Positions 43,105-51,602 of a stretch of DNA of 64,000 bases are shown piece after piece. The stretch covers positions 152 to 64,151 of the forward strand of contig NZ_SSOM01000080.1 of the NCBI RefSeq assembly GCF_029871235.1. The letters are read 5' to 3'. The notes under the pieces are model-generated. The model had not been told where the DNA came from, made no database searches, and saw only the letters and a list, made by a program, of their open reading frames with translations. Position 1 is the stretch's first letter; every line of letters starts with the position of its first letter. A program made the translations under genes and the position numbers. Origin of the DNA: Pseudomonas sp. BN411 (GTDB lineage Bacteria > Pseudomonadota > Gammaproteobacteria > Pseudomonadales > Pseudomonadaceae).

Positions 43105-44051
43105 GCCTGCTACTTCGCCCCACCGCACACCGACCGCTCCGCACGGTGATGCTGCTGGTCAGCCTGTGCCTCATGCCGGGCACCGCCCTGTACGCCTGGC
43201 AATTCGGCGTCGTGGTCTGGTTGCAGAGTTTCTGGTGCGTTCTGCTCGCCCTGTGCTTCGAAGCCGGCTTGCTGCGCCTGCGCGGACATAATGTTCGCGA
43301 GGGCCTGAGCGACCTGAGCTGGCTGGTGCTAGGCCTGATACTGGCTCGCGCGTTACCCCTGATGGTGCCGCTGTGGATGATGGCCGTGGCCAGTTTTGCC
43401 GCTCTGGCGCTGTGTAAACACGGCAGTGGAGGACTGGGTCGCAACCGTCTCAATCCCGCCATGGTCGGCCTGGGAATCATCGCCATCTGCTTCTACCAGC
43501 AGTTGTACCCCGCGCCATCGAACTATGCCCCCTGGACCCTCACCCTGGATGCCAAGGCGGTTCTTCTGCAGCAGCTGCAGCTGGCGCCACGCCTTGATTT
43601 GGATGCGTTCGCCGGCGCCACTCAGTTGGCCAAGAACCAGTTCACCCTGATCACCCCCAATCTGTCCGGGTACGGCTATATCGCCGGCGGTCTGATACTG
43701 GCTGTGCTGCGGGTGATCCGCATCGAGATTCCGCTGGCGATGCTCGCGAGCACGGTATTGCTGTGCATGGCAGCCGGCCATACCCCGTTGGAAAGCCTGT
43801 ACAGCCTCAGTCTCGGCGGTTATCTCTTCACAGCCTTTTTCATCGCCACCGATCCGGTCACCAGTCCCGATACACGCGCCGGTCGCATCCTCTTCGGCGT
43901 GGCCATTGGTGCGCTGACTGAATTGATTCGCGAATTCGGGCTCTATGCCGATGGCCTCTGCTTCGCCGTGCTGGCTGCCAACCTGCTGGTGCCGCAGATC
44001 GACCGGTTGGCACTGCGCCTGCAGCGCCCCTGGTATACGGCGCACACCTGA
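43101..44051 (+). CDS. rnfD: RnfD-like flavinylated membrane subunit
   Basis: A 316-residue NqrB/RnfD-family membrane protein with about 8-10 helices. GLGRNRLNPAMVG (111-123) is the family landmark. AGATQL at 171-176 (T174) fits the ApbE flavinylation motif, and FFIATDPVTSPDT is the conserved C-terminal loop. The covalent FMN would be on the periplasmic side, supplied by the divergent ApbE. Coupled to rnfC by a four-base overlap. With only RnfC and RnfD present, the complex must differ from the classic six-subunit Rnf. Confidence 0.88.
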   Translation: MSLLLRPTAHRPLRTVMLLVSLCLMPGTALYAWQFGVVVWLQSFWCVLLALCFEAGLLRLRGHNVREGLSDLSWLVLGLILARALPLMVPLWMMAVASFAALALCKHGSGGLGRNRLNPAMVGLGIIAICFYQQLYPAPSNYAPWTLTLDAKAVLLQQLQLAPRLDLDAFAGATQLAKNQFTLITPNLSGYGYIAGGLILAVLRVIRIEIPLAMLASTVLLCMAAGHTPLESLYSLSLGGYLFTAFFIATDPVTSPDTRAGRILFGVAIGALTELIREFGLYADGLCFAVLAANLLVPQIDRLALRLQRPWYTAHT

Positions 44052-44127
44052 TACGGAGAGCGTGCGCGGCGCCTCAGATAGGCGCCCGCCCTCTCCTGTG
44101 AGGGAGACTGCGCACTGATTCCGGGAT

Positions 44128-44190
44128 CGGCTTCGGCACCCCGTCAAACCACCGGTGCGCGCGGCGCACCCTACCGGATCGGCTTCATCA
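44128..44190 (-). repeat. Roughly 60-bp interspersed repeat, copy B (inverted)
   Basis: Reverse complement of the unit at 35029-35090: on the minus strand it reads GATGAAGCCGATCCGGTAGG, GTGCGCCGCGCGCACC, GGTTTGACG. It lies just beyond the regulator's stop codon (44188), slightly overlapping it, and between convergent genes. Confidence 0.7.
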
Positions 44191-45786
44191 CTCCGGTAAT
44201 CCGGCCAGCCGCAGACCATCCGCTAGCAGGGCAAGATCCTCCGCCCGTTGAATCGGCAACCAATCCCTTAGCCTGGATATACGCAAAGAGGGATCCAGCT
44301 CCTGGAGCCGCTGCATCGCCAGCTTCGCTTTCTCCATTCTCCCGAGATGCGCATAACTGGCCGCCAGGAGCGCAGCCGCAGCCAGCAGGCTGGGCAGGTT
44401 CCCCAAGGCCTTCTCCGCCCAGTCCGTAGCGGCATCAAAGCGCCCGGCGAAGAAGTGCACGAGGGCCATCCCAACCTGCATCCTGAACATCTCCGGATCC
44501 AGCGGGCTCAAGCGCGTTGCATGGGTCAGGTTCTCGATCGCGGAGTCTCTTTCCCCGCGAAGTGCCCGAAGAATTCCGCCCAGGAACCAGGCCGGAGCGA
44601 GGTTGGGATTGAGCAACCGCGCCCTGTCTATGAGCGCGATTCCGCCATCGAGATCGCCAGTAAGATGAGCCAGCGCGTGTCCGCCGCGGGTCAGCGCCAC
44701 TGCATCGTCGCGACCAAGCTCTACCGCCAATCGCGCCAGCCGGGCACCTTCGGCAATTTCTCGCGCTCGGTCGCTCATCCAGCCATTCAACTTGCGCCAG
44801 AAGTGGCACCAGGCGGCCATGCCATAGGCCGAGGCGAACTCCGGATCGAGCTCGATGGCCTTGTAGAACAACAGTAGCGCCTCTTCGATAGCCTCCCGGG
44901 TTCCGTTGTGCAGCTTCGCCATTCCGCGCAGGTAATAGTCGTAGGCGTCCAGGCTTTCCGTGGGTTTGCGCTTGGCGCGCTCGATTTCCGCCCGTTCGAG
45001 CTGCGGCGCGATGGCACCGACGACGCTTTCGGCGATCTGATCCTGCAGGTCGAAGAGGTTGTCGAGCGTTCCTTCGAATCGCTCCGCCCAGATATGCATC
45101 CCGGTCGTCGCGTCGATGAGCTGCCCGGTGATGCGCACCTTGTTCCCGGACTTGCGCACGCTACCTTCCAGCACGTAGCGCACGCCGAGCTCCTGGCCGA
45201 CATCCTTGATGTCCACCGCCCTCCCCTTGTAGGTGAAGCTCGAATTGCGCGCGATGACGAACAGCCAGCGGATACGCGACAGGGCGGCGATGATGTCCTC
45301 CACCACGCCGTCGGCGAAATAGTCCTGCTCAGGATCCCCGCCCAGGTTCTGGAACGGCAGGACGGTAATGGAAGGCTTGTCCGGCAGGACGAGCACGGAT
45401 GGTGGCGTTTCCTTCGGTTCGGCGGGTACGGGATCGTCGATGCCTGGCCCTTCGGGTTGTCGAGTTTCCCCCGAATCACCGACCTTGATCTCGCCGACGA
45501 AGCGGTAACCCTTGCGGGCGACCGTCCGAACAAGGCGCTGCTCCTCGCCGGTATCGCCGATCGCCTTGCGAACTGCGTTGATATGGCTGGTGATAGTCGA
45601 TTCCGAGACGATCCGGCCGCTCCATACCGCCTGGAGCAGGTCGTCCTTGCTGACGACGCGATCGCGGTTCCTGACGAGATGCATTAACAGATCGAAGACC
45701 TGTGGCCCGACGGCCACGACTTGCCCGCGCAAGGTCAACTCCCGGCGCCCCTGATCGAGCACGTAGTCTCCAAACATGAATTGCAA
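44188..45786 (-). CDS. OmpR-type winged-helix regulator with TolB-like and TPR domains
   Basis: A 532-residue transcription factor. Residues 1-100 form a CadC/ToxR-like winged helix (PQVFDLLMHLVRNRDRVVSKDDLLQAVW, ESTITSHINAVRKAIGD, VARKGYRFVGE). A linker is followed by a TolB-like N-terminal region (SITVLPFQNLGGDPEQDYFADGVVEDIIAALSRI) and then tetratricopeptide repeats to the end. No TM segment, so it senses a cytoplasmic signal or protein. TTG 45786 gives MQFMFGDYVLD, the usual start of this class; ATG 45777 is the conservative alternative. Divergent from a four-gene unit (NmrA-like, cupin, EmrA-like, MFS) that it probably controls. Confidence 0.85.
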   Translation of the reverse strand: MQFMFGDYVLDQGRRELTLRGQVVAVGPQVFDLLMHLVRNRDRVVSKDDLLQAVWSGRIVSESTITSHINAVRKAIGDTGEEQRLVRTVARKGYRFVGEIKVGDSGETRQPEGPGIDDPVPAEPKETPPSVLVLPDKPSITVLPFQNLGGDPEQDYFADGVVEDIIAALSRIRWLFVIARNSSFTYKGRAVDIKDVGQELGVRYVLEGSVRKSGNKVRITGQLIDATTGMHIWAERFEGTLDNLFDLQDQIAESVVGAIAPQLERAEIERAKRKPTESLDAYDYYLRGMAKLHNGTREAIEEALLLFYKAIELDPEFASAYGMAAWCHFWRKLNGWMSDRAREIAEGARLARLAVELGRDDAVALTRGGHALAHLTGDLDGGIALIDRARLLNPNLAPAWFLGGILRALRGERDSAIENLTHATRLSPLDPEMFRMQVGMALVHFFAGRFDAATDWAEKALGNLPSLLAAAALLAASYAHLGRMEKAKLAMQRLQELDPSLRISRLRDWLPIQRAEDLALLADGLRLAGLPE

Positions 45787-46033
45787 AGTCAGGATCCCCT
45801 GGATGAGTGCCTTCGGTTCCGTGTCCGAGGCGGCTGGCGATTGGAAGCTGATATAGATAACACGGCAGCGAGTAACTGGCTGTACCGTCCACGACAAGGG
45901 CTTCCTTGGACGAAAAACCAAGCTTTCCCGAAGGACAATTCAAAGCCGGCACAAGGACTTCCCTGAAGCGCGTGCGCACTCTCCCCCCTACACAGACGGC
46001 AATGGTTGCCGTCGGTAGAAGCGGAGAGAAACC

Positions 46034-46783
46034 ATGAAGATCGTCGTCATCGGAGGCACCGGCCTCATCGGCTCGAAACTTGTGAAGAACCTCCGCGAGC
46101 GCGGCCATGACGTGCTCGCGGCCTCCCCCAACACGGGTGTGAACAGCATCACCCGCGAGGGTCTGGCCCAGGCGATGGATGGCGCGCAGATCGTCGTCGA
46201 CGTGGCCAATGCCCCGGTGTGGGAGGATCAGGCTGTTCTCGACTTCTTTGAAACCTCCACCCGCAACCTGCTGGCAGCCGAAGCTGCCGCTGGCGTGCGC
46301 CATCACATCGCACTTTCGATTGTCGGCAGCGAGCGCCTTCCCGACAGCGGCTACTTCCGGGCCAAGGTTGCGCAGGAAAACCTCATCAAGGCGTCCAGCA
46401 TCCCTTACACCATCCTGCGTGCGACGCAATTCTTCGAATTCGTCAGCGGCATTGCCCAGTCCTTCGCCGTTGGTACGGAGCTGCATGTATCGCCGGCGCT
46501 GATCCAACCGATGGCGTCCGATGACGTAGCGGCGGCCCTCACCGACGTCACCCTCGAAGCGCCGGTCAATGGCACGCTCGAAGTCGCCGGCCCTGAGGCC
46601 ATGCCGATCGATGAACTGGTCCGGCGTTTCCTGCGCGGAACCCAAGACACGCGCAAGGTCGTACCAGACGTGCATGCCCGCTATTTCGGCGCCCTGCTCG
46701 ACGATCAATCGCTGACCCCTGGCAGAAACCCGCGCCTCGGTGCGATCCATTTCGAGGACTGGCTCGCCAAGTCGGTGGCCTGA
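46034..46783 (+). CDS. NmrA-like NAD(P)-binding oxidoreductase or sensor
   Basis: A 249-residue atypical short-chain dehydrogenase: Rossmann motif GGTGLIGS (7-14), no canonical YxxxK catalytic pair in the usual place, but YFRAKVAQENLI near residue 116, and ILRATQFFEF as in NmrA/QOR2-type proteins. Such proteins bind NAD(P) and may act as quinone reductases or redox sensors. GAGAGAAACC precedes ATG. First gene after the divergent regulator. Confidence 0.88.
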   Translation: MKIVVIGGTGLIGSKLVKNLRERGHDVLAASPNTGVNSITREGLAQAMDGAQIVVDVANAPVWEDQAVLDFFETSTRNLLAAEAAAGVRHHIALSIVGSERLPDSGYFRAKVAQENLIKASSIPYTILRATQFFEFVSGIAQSFAVGTELHVSPALIQPMASDDVAAALTDVTLEAPVNGTLEVAGPEAMPIDELVRRFLRGTQDTRKVVPDVHARYFGALLDDQSLTPGRNPRLGAIHFEDWLAKSVA

Positions 46784-46863
46784 CGCTCGCAAAGACAAAT
46801 CAGGAAGGCGTAGACCCGTGCAGGTCGCGCCTTCGCAACACATGCACGCGCAGGAGAATTGTC

Positions 46864-47277
46864 ATGTTCACAAAAGCTTTCCTGGCCGCTGCCTTTGCAG
46901 CGCTCTCGATCACCTCAGCGTCTGCCGGTGACCGGCCCCCGGGTAAGGTGACAGTGGTCTTCGACCGCCCCATCCCGAACGTTCCTGGCAAGAGCATGAG
47001 GGGCGTGCTCGTGGAGTACGCGCCCGGCGCCGGGTCACCGTCCCACACCCATCCGAAGTCGGCCTTCATCTATGCAACGGTCCTGGAGGGCGCCATTCGC
47101 AGCAGCGTCAACGGTTCCCCGGAAAAGGTCTACAAGGCCGGGGAAAACTTTGTTGAAGAGCCTGGCTCCTTTCACGGTGTAAGCGCGAACGCCAGTGACA
47201 CGGAACCGGCACGCCTGCTGGCGGTGTTCGTTCTCGACAGCAACGAGAAGGAGCTCGTCACACCGGCCAAGAAGTAA
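46864..47277 (+). CDS. Exported cupin-domain protein
   Basis: A 137-residue protein with signal peptide (residues 1-21, SASAG) and a single cupin barrel. Cupin motif 1 is GAGSPSHTHPKSAFIYATVLEG with two metal-binding histidines; motif 2 is FVEEPGSFHGVSANASD. Probably a periplasmic metal-dependent or small-ligand-binding protein. AGGAGA precedes the start by six bases. Substrate unknown; co-occurs with redox and efflux genes. Confidence 0.88.
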   Translation: MFTKAFLAAAFAALSITSASAGDRPPGKVTVVFDRPIPNVPGKSMRGVLVEYAPGAGSPSHTHPKSAFIYATVLEGAIRSSVNGSPEKVYKAGENFVEEPGSFHGVSANASDTEPARLLAVFVLDSNEKELVTPAKK

Positions 47278-47367
47278 CCGATCAACGCGCTGATCGAGTC
47301 TCGGCAGCCCGAAGGTGTTTGCTCCTGAGGCTGCCGGGGTTCATCGGCATTCAACAGGTACTGAGAG

Positions 47368-48465
47368 ATGAAAGCGCGTGAGGACAAGGTCACCAGCACA
47401 ACCGGCGAAAGCTTCGGGACCGGTGTCGCAGCGGCGCGGCCGAACAAGAAAAAGGTGGTTGGCTTGCTGCTGCTTGCGAGCGCCATCCTGGTCGTGGCCA
47501 GCGGATCGATCATGGCGCTTTCCAGTGGCGCGAGGTCGACCGACAACGCCTACGTCCGTGGTGACGTCACCTCCCTCGCCGCCAAGGTCAGTGGCTATGT
47601 CACCGAGGTCGAAATCCAGGACAACCAGGCCGTCAAGGCAGGTGATGTCCTGTTCCGCATTGACGATCGGGACTACCGGGCACGGCTCGCGCAAGCGGTG
47701 GCCAACGTCAAGGCGGCCGAGGCGCGACTGACCAATGTCGATGCGGAGACCCAGCTTCAGCGTGCCCTGATTCGCCAAGCCGAAGCCCAGAAGCGCTCGG
47801 CTGTGGCCGAGATGAACCTGGCGATCAAGACCCACGACCGCAGCCACAAGCTCATCCGTAGTAACGCGGTCAGCCAGGCCCTGGTCGATGAGAGCGATTC
47901 GGCACGCTTCAGGTCAGAGGCGGCGGTATCGGCCGCTTCCGCGACGGTCGAAGCCCAGCATCAACGCATCGCTGTGCTGGTTGCGCAGCGAGAAGCCGCC
48001 GTGGCCTCAGTGGCGCAGGCCGAGGCAGCGCTCGAAGTCGCCCAGATCGATCTCGACAGCACCGTCGTGCGCGCGCCCGTCGATGGCGTCGTCGGCAACC
48101 GCCAGGTCCGCATTGGCCGCTTCGTCACGCCCGGCGTTTCCCTTCTCGATATCGTCCCGGTCGACGACGTTTGGGTGGTGGCGAACTTCAAGGAGACCCA
48201 GCTTGAACACATTCAGCCCGGGCAGAGCGTACGCATCACCATCGACGGCTACCCGGACGGGACGCTCGAAGGGGTAGTCGACAGCTTTGCCCCCGGTAGC
48301 GGGTCGGCATTCACCCTGCTCCCCACCGACAACGCCACCGGCAACTTCGTCCGCGTCGTGCAGCGCGTTCCGGTGAAGATCCGCTTCGTCAACAATCCGC
48401 TGCCGGGCCGTATCGTGCCGGGCCTGTCCGCACGGGTCGAAATCGAACGGGGGGCAGGCTCATGA
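47368..48465 (+). CDS. EmrA/HlyD-type multidrug efflux adaptor
   Basis: A 365-residue inner-membrane adaptor. One TM (about 33-52), split lipoyl halves (TDNAYVRGDVTSLAAKVSGYVTEVEIQDNQAVKAGDVL and DSTVVRAPVDGVVGNRQVRIGRFV), a coiled-coil hairpin (about 105-220) and a beta-barrel domain. STDNAYVRGD is typical of EmrA partners of DHA2-type MFS pumps. Stop overlaps the MFS start by four bases. No outer-membrane factor in this cluster. Confidence 0.92.
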   Translation: MKAREDKVTSTTGESFGTGVAAARPNKKKVVGLLLLASAILVVASGSIMALSSGARSTDNAYVRGDVTSLAAKVSGYVTEVEIQDNQAVKAGDVLFRIDDRDYRARLAQAVANVKAAEARLTNVDAETQLQRALIRQAEAQKRSAVAEMNLAIKTHDRSHKLIRSNAVSQALVDESDSARFRSEAAVSAASATVEAQHQRIAVLVAQREAAVASVAQAEAALEVAQIDLDSTVVRAPVDGVVGNRQVRIGRFVTPGVSLLDIVPVDDVWVVANFKETQLEHIQPGQSVRITIDGYPDGTLEGVVDSFAPGSGSAFTLLPTDNATGNFVRVVQRVPVKIRFVNNPLPGRIVPGLSARVEIERGAGS

Positions 48466-50054
48466 CCATGGTCGCCACCCTTCCGAGCCGCGTGGAAGCC
48501 CGGACCAGCATTGTTCTGCTGCTAGGCGTAGTGCTTGCCACGCTGACGGAAGCCACTGCCAGCACTGTTCTCGCCCTGGGACGCAGCGACATCATCGGCG
48601 ACACCTATGCAACACCGGATGAGTTCGCCTGGCTGGATGTCGGATACACCGCACTGAAGCTCCTGGGGTTCATGATCGCCCCCTGGCTGCTGAGCCGTTA
48701 CCCGCCGCGCCAGCTGATGATCGGCGCAACCCTGATGATGGGACTGGCATGCGGATTGGCTGCCATTACCGCCCGGTTGGACCTGCTGATCGCGCTTCGC
48801 ATCATTCAGGGCTTCGCCGGCGGCACCCTGCTGGTGGCAGGGCAGACACTCATCTTCTTCGCCTATCCCCGGCATCAGCAGCCACTCCTGCAGGCCCTGT
48901 TCGCCATGGGCGCCGTCGTCGCATCCGCCACCTTCGCGCCGGCCTTGCAGGGGTGGTTGATCGACAGCCAGTCCTGGACCTGGATCTTCCTCAGCGCCGT
49001 TCCGCTTGCCCTTGCATCCGTCGGGCTTCTGCTCATCGCAGAGGCCCCGGCGCCCGCCAAGGTACAGCGGCGTCCTTTCGATTGGCTCGGCTCGGCTCTG
49101 ATCGCCACCGTGATCCTCTGTTTCACCTACGTCCTGAGCCAGGGCAGCCGCTGGGACTGGTTCGAAGAGCCTCGCATCCTCTGGCTGACCTTGACCGGCG
49201 TGGCTGCCCTGCTCGCCTTCCTCGGCCAACAAGTGCTCGCCAATGGCCGAGGCCTGCTCGATTTCACCCTGTTCGAATCGGAAGACTTCACCTTCGCCTT
49301 CATCGTCAGTTTCGTAGCCGGTGCCGCATTGTTCGGCAGCGCGTTCCTGATTCCCGCATTCGCCCTGTCCGTTCTCGCGTTCACCCCTACCGATGCCGGC
49401 CTGTTGCTGTTGCCCAGCGGCGCGTTCTTCATCGGCGCGCTCCTTTTTGCCGCCTTTCTCATGCAGGCCCGCCGCGTTCCTCCAGTCGCCACCGTGCCGT
49501 TTGGCATCCTGATGATCATGACGGCGATGTGGATGCTTTCCGGCTCCACCAACGAAAGCGATACGGCCGACATGATGTCGGCCATCCTGTTGCGCGGCCT
49601 GGGCCTCGGCTTCCTGTTCCTGTCGATCACGCTGATTGCATTCACCAGGCTCAACAGCCGAAACCTTGCCGCCGGTATCGGCCTGTTCAATACGGGCCGC
49701 CAGCTGGGCGGTCTGATGGGCGTTGCGGTACTCCAGACGCTGATCGAGCATCACATCGTCGCCAATGGCGTGGTCCTCGGCGCTAACGTCACCGCCGGGG
49801 AAACGGCGGTTATCGAACGGCTGAGCACCACCACAGCGATGCTCGCGGCGAAAGGGATGGATGCGGTGGCCGCTGGCCGTGCAGCCACCAGCCTACTGGG
49901 CCGGGTGGTGACAGGTCAGTCCACCGTGATTGCCTTCGACACCGCGTTCAACGCAGTCGCCCTGCTCTTCGTTTTCGCCGCGCCGGTGTTGGTCGGCATC
50001 AAGATCGGGCTCTCGAAACACGCGAAACGCCGCGCTGCACGAGCGGTTGCGTGA
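48462..50054 (+). CDS. DHA2-type MFS drug:H+ antiporter (EmrB-like)
   Basis: A 530-residue, 14-helix major-facilitator pump. Visible: ATLTEATASTVLALGRSDIIG (helix 1 region), WLDVGYTALKLLGFMIAPWLL, RIIQGFAGGTLLVAGQTLIF (helix 4/5), and GIGLFNTGRQLGGLMGVAVLQT near the C-terminus. Forms the inner-membrane part of an EmrAB-like pump with the preceding adaptor. Likely controlled by the winged-helix/TPR regulator at the other end of the cluster. Substrate unknown. Confidence 0.9.
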   Translation: MTMVATLPSRVEARTSIVLLLGVVLATLTEATASTVLALGRSDIIGDTYATPDEFAWLDVGYTALKLLGFMIAPWLLSRYPPRQLMIGATLMMGLACGLAAITARLDLLIALRIIQGFAGGTLLVAGQTLIFFAYPRHQQPLLQALFAMGAVVASATFAPALQGWLIDSQSWTWIFLSAVPLALASVGLLLIAEAPAPAKVQRRPFDWLGSALIATVILCFTYVLSQGSRWDWFEEPRILWLTLTGVAALLAFLGQQVLANGRGLLDFTLFESEDFTFAFIVSFVAGAALFGSAFLIPAFALSVLAFTPTDAGLLLLPSGAFFIGALLFAAFLMQARRVPPVATVPFGILMIMTAMWMLSGSTNESDTADMMSAILLRGLGLGFLFLSITLIAFTRLNSRNLAAGIGLFNTGRQLGGLMGVAVLQTLIEHHIVANGVVLGANVTAGETAVIERLSTTTAMLAAKGMDAVAAGRAATSLLGRVVTGQSTVIAFDTAFNAVALLFVFAAPVLVGIKIGLSKHAKRRAARAVA

Positions 50055-50253
50055 GTCTGCACCCGTCCAGGCGCGGAGGCACTGATAGCTTCTGAAGCGA
50101 TGCCGACAACCCCGCACCTCTGGCATTAGCCCGCACCATCGGCTGGGTCAAATCCAGCCACTTCGGCAAGGTCGCTCATGCTCGTAGAGACGGTCGGCAT
50201 TGTGAAGCTGCCGGTAGAACGATGAACATCGAATCTGGCTTTCAAAGCTGTGT

Positions 50254-50562
50254 CTACGCACATGGCACTTCTTGCCCGCCAGCGGTCTCCCCTGCCCGAT
50301 TGAGCCGGTGCCCGAGCCGGCGGGAGCGCTTGTCCAGGCCCATTAACCGGCCATCCTGGTGAACTTCTACCCGCAGGCCCTCCTCTACGTAGACCACCAG
50401 CCCATTGGGCAGATACTCCACGTCAAGCGCCAGCCCCTGATCGCCGTCCTCCACCAGTACCTGCACCGTAGCCTTGCTCTTGATCCAGAACTCGCAGGAG
50501 CGTGGCTCGATCACCAGCAGCATCTTCCTCGGCGCGCCATTGACGAAACGGAACTCGCTCAT
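50254..50562 (-). CDS. Conserved hypothetical protein linked to astA-like gene
   Basis: A 102-residue soluble protein of mixed strand content (FRFVNGAPRKMLLVIEPRSCEFWI, ALDVEYLPNGLVVYVEEGLRVEVH) with a basic tail. Its start overlaps the succinyltransferase stop by four bases, so it is translationally coupled and belongs to the ctlX-astA unit. No known motif. In the 199 bases between its stop and the MFS gene nothing is seen. Confidence 0.75.
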   Translation of the reverse strand: MSEFRFVNGAPRKMLLVIEPRSCEFWIKSKATVQVLVEDGDQGLALDVEYLPNGLVVYVEEGLRVEVHQDGRLMGLDKRSRRLGHRLNRAGETAGGQEVPCA

Positions 50563-51602
50563 GCCGCTGCACCTTGTCCGGTAGCCGCCTTGCGTGGAGA
50601 GAGGGGGACCGCCCGTACCAACCCGCCCGCGCCGAGCTTCAGCCGTCTGGCTGTCAACGCATCCACCACCAGGCTCCCGGCGGCAACGCGGGCCGGAGCG
50701 GCGGTGATGCGGCAGCCGGCCAGTTGGCGGTTGTGGATGAGGAACACCTCGGTGTCGTCGCCGGGGGTGCCCAGGCTCAGGACCAGCTCCCGGCTCTCGC
50801 GCACCGCGCGGACCTTGGCCACGTCACATTCGATCACCGGGCCGGCGTCGAAGATGTCGATGAAGTCCCGATGCTCGAAGCCTTCCGCCTTGAGCATGCC
50901 CAGGGCCGGCTCGGTGTTCGGGTGTACACGGCCGATCACCGCGCGGGCGGACTCCGGCAGGAAGCAGGTGTAGAGCGGAAACCTGGGCATCAGTTCAGCG
51001 ATGAAGGACTTGTTGCCGATGCCAGTCAGGTAATCAGCGCGGGCGAACTCCATCTTGAAGAAGTGCCGGCCCAAGCCTTCCCAGAAAGGCGACAACCCGT
51101 TCTCGTCGGAGTAGCCGCGCATCTCTGCAATCACCGTGCGGCCAAAGAGCTGGGGGAACTCGGCGAGAAAGAGGAAGCGCGCCTTCGAAAGCAAGCGCCC
51201 GTTGAGCCCGCTGCGGTGACCGGCATGGAGGAACAGTGAACAGAGTTCCGAGTGGCCGGTCATTTCATTGCCAAGGAACAGGGTCGGCATCTGTCGGTTG
51301 ATCCCCAAAGCGGGCGAGGCGGCGACCGTCAGGCCCACACGGAAGTTGTACCAGGGTTCGCGCAGGCCTACTGCACCGGCCAAGGCGGAGATGCCAACCA
51401 CGTCTCCTGCATCGTTTTCCAGCACGAACAGGTAGTCAGCATCCGCCCGCTCGGCGTCCCCTGCGAAAGTCCTTTCCGCCCAGGAAACCCGATGATCGAG
51501 ACGCGCCGGGTCCGCCGGCAAGGTGGTGAGCCCGGTCCCGGCGCTGCGTGCCAGTTCGAGCAGGGCCGGCAGGTCGGCGCGGCAAACGGGTCGAACGATC
51601 AT
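50559..51602 (-). CDS. astA: Arginine N-succinyltransferase-like protein (AstA/AruF-AruG family)
   Basis: A 347-residue AstA-family acyltransferase (two GNAT-like halves): IVRPVCRADLPALLELARSAG at the N-terminus, EPWYNFRVGLTVAASPALGI, LFLGNEMTGHSELCSLFL, EMRGYSDENGLSPFWEGLGRHFF and FIAELMPRFPLYTCFLPESARAVIG are all family signatures. AstA succinylates arginine (and ornithine) with succinyl-CoA in the AST pathway. Here it is a single copy without aruF/G partner, astB, C, D or E, and is coupled (four-base overlap) to a CtlX-type hydrolase, so it may act on another basic amino acid or regulate flux outside the main operon. Confidence 0.88.
   Translation of the reverse strand: MIVRPVCRADLPALLELARSAGTGLTTLPADPARLDHRVSWAERTFAGDAERADADYLFVLENDAGDVVGISALAGAVGLREPWYNFRVGLTVAASPALGINRQMPTLFLGNEMTGHSELCSLFLHAGHRSGLNGRLLSKARFLFLAEFPQLFGRTVIAEMRGYSDENGLSPFWEGLGRHFFKMEFARADYLTGIGNKSFIAELMPRFPLYTCFLPESARAVIGRVHPNTEPALGMLKAEGFEHRDFIDIFDAGPVIECDVAKVRAVRESRELVLSLGTPGDDTEVFLIHNRQLAGCRITAAPARVAAGSLVVDALTARRLKLGAGGLVRAVPLSPRKAATGQGAAA

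Noticed and set aside
40319-44051. Reading rnfC/rnfD as the ordinary Rnf operon
   Set aside because: rnfA, rnfB, rnfG and rnfE are absent on either side; flanking genes are a MetA-type channel and a regulator cluster.
45787-46843. Frame extending upstream of the winged-helix regulator and antisense to the NmrA-like gene
   Set aside because: The NmrA-like gene has a Rossmann motif and a ribosome site; the antisense translation has none.
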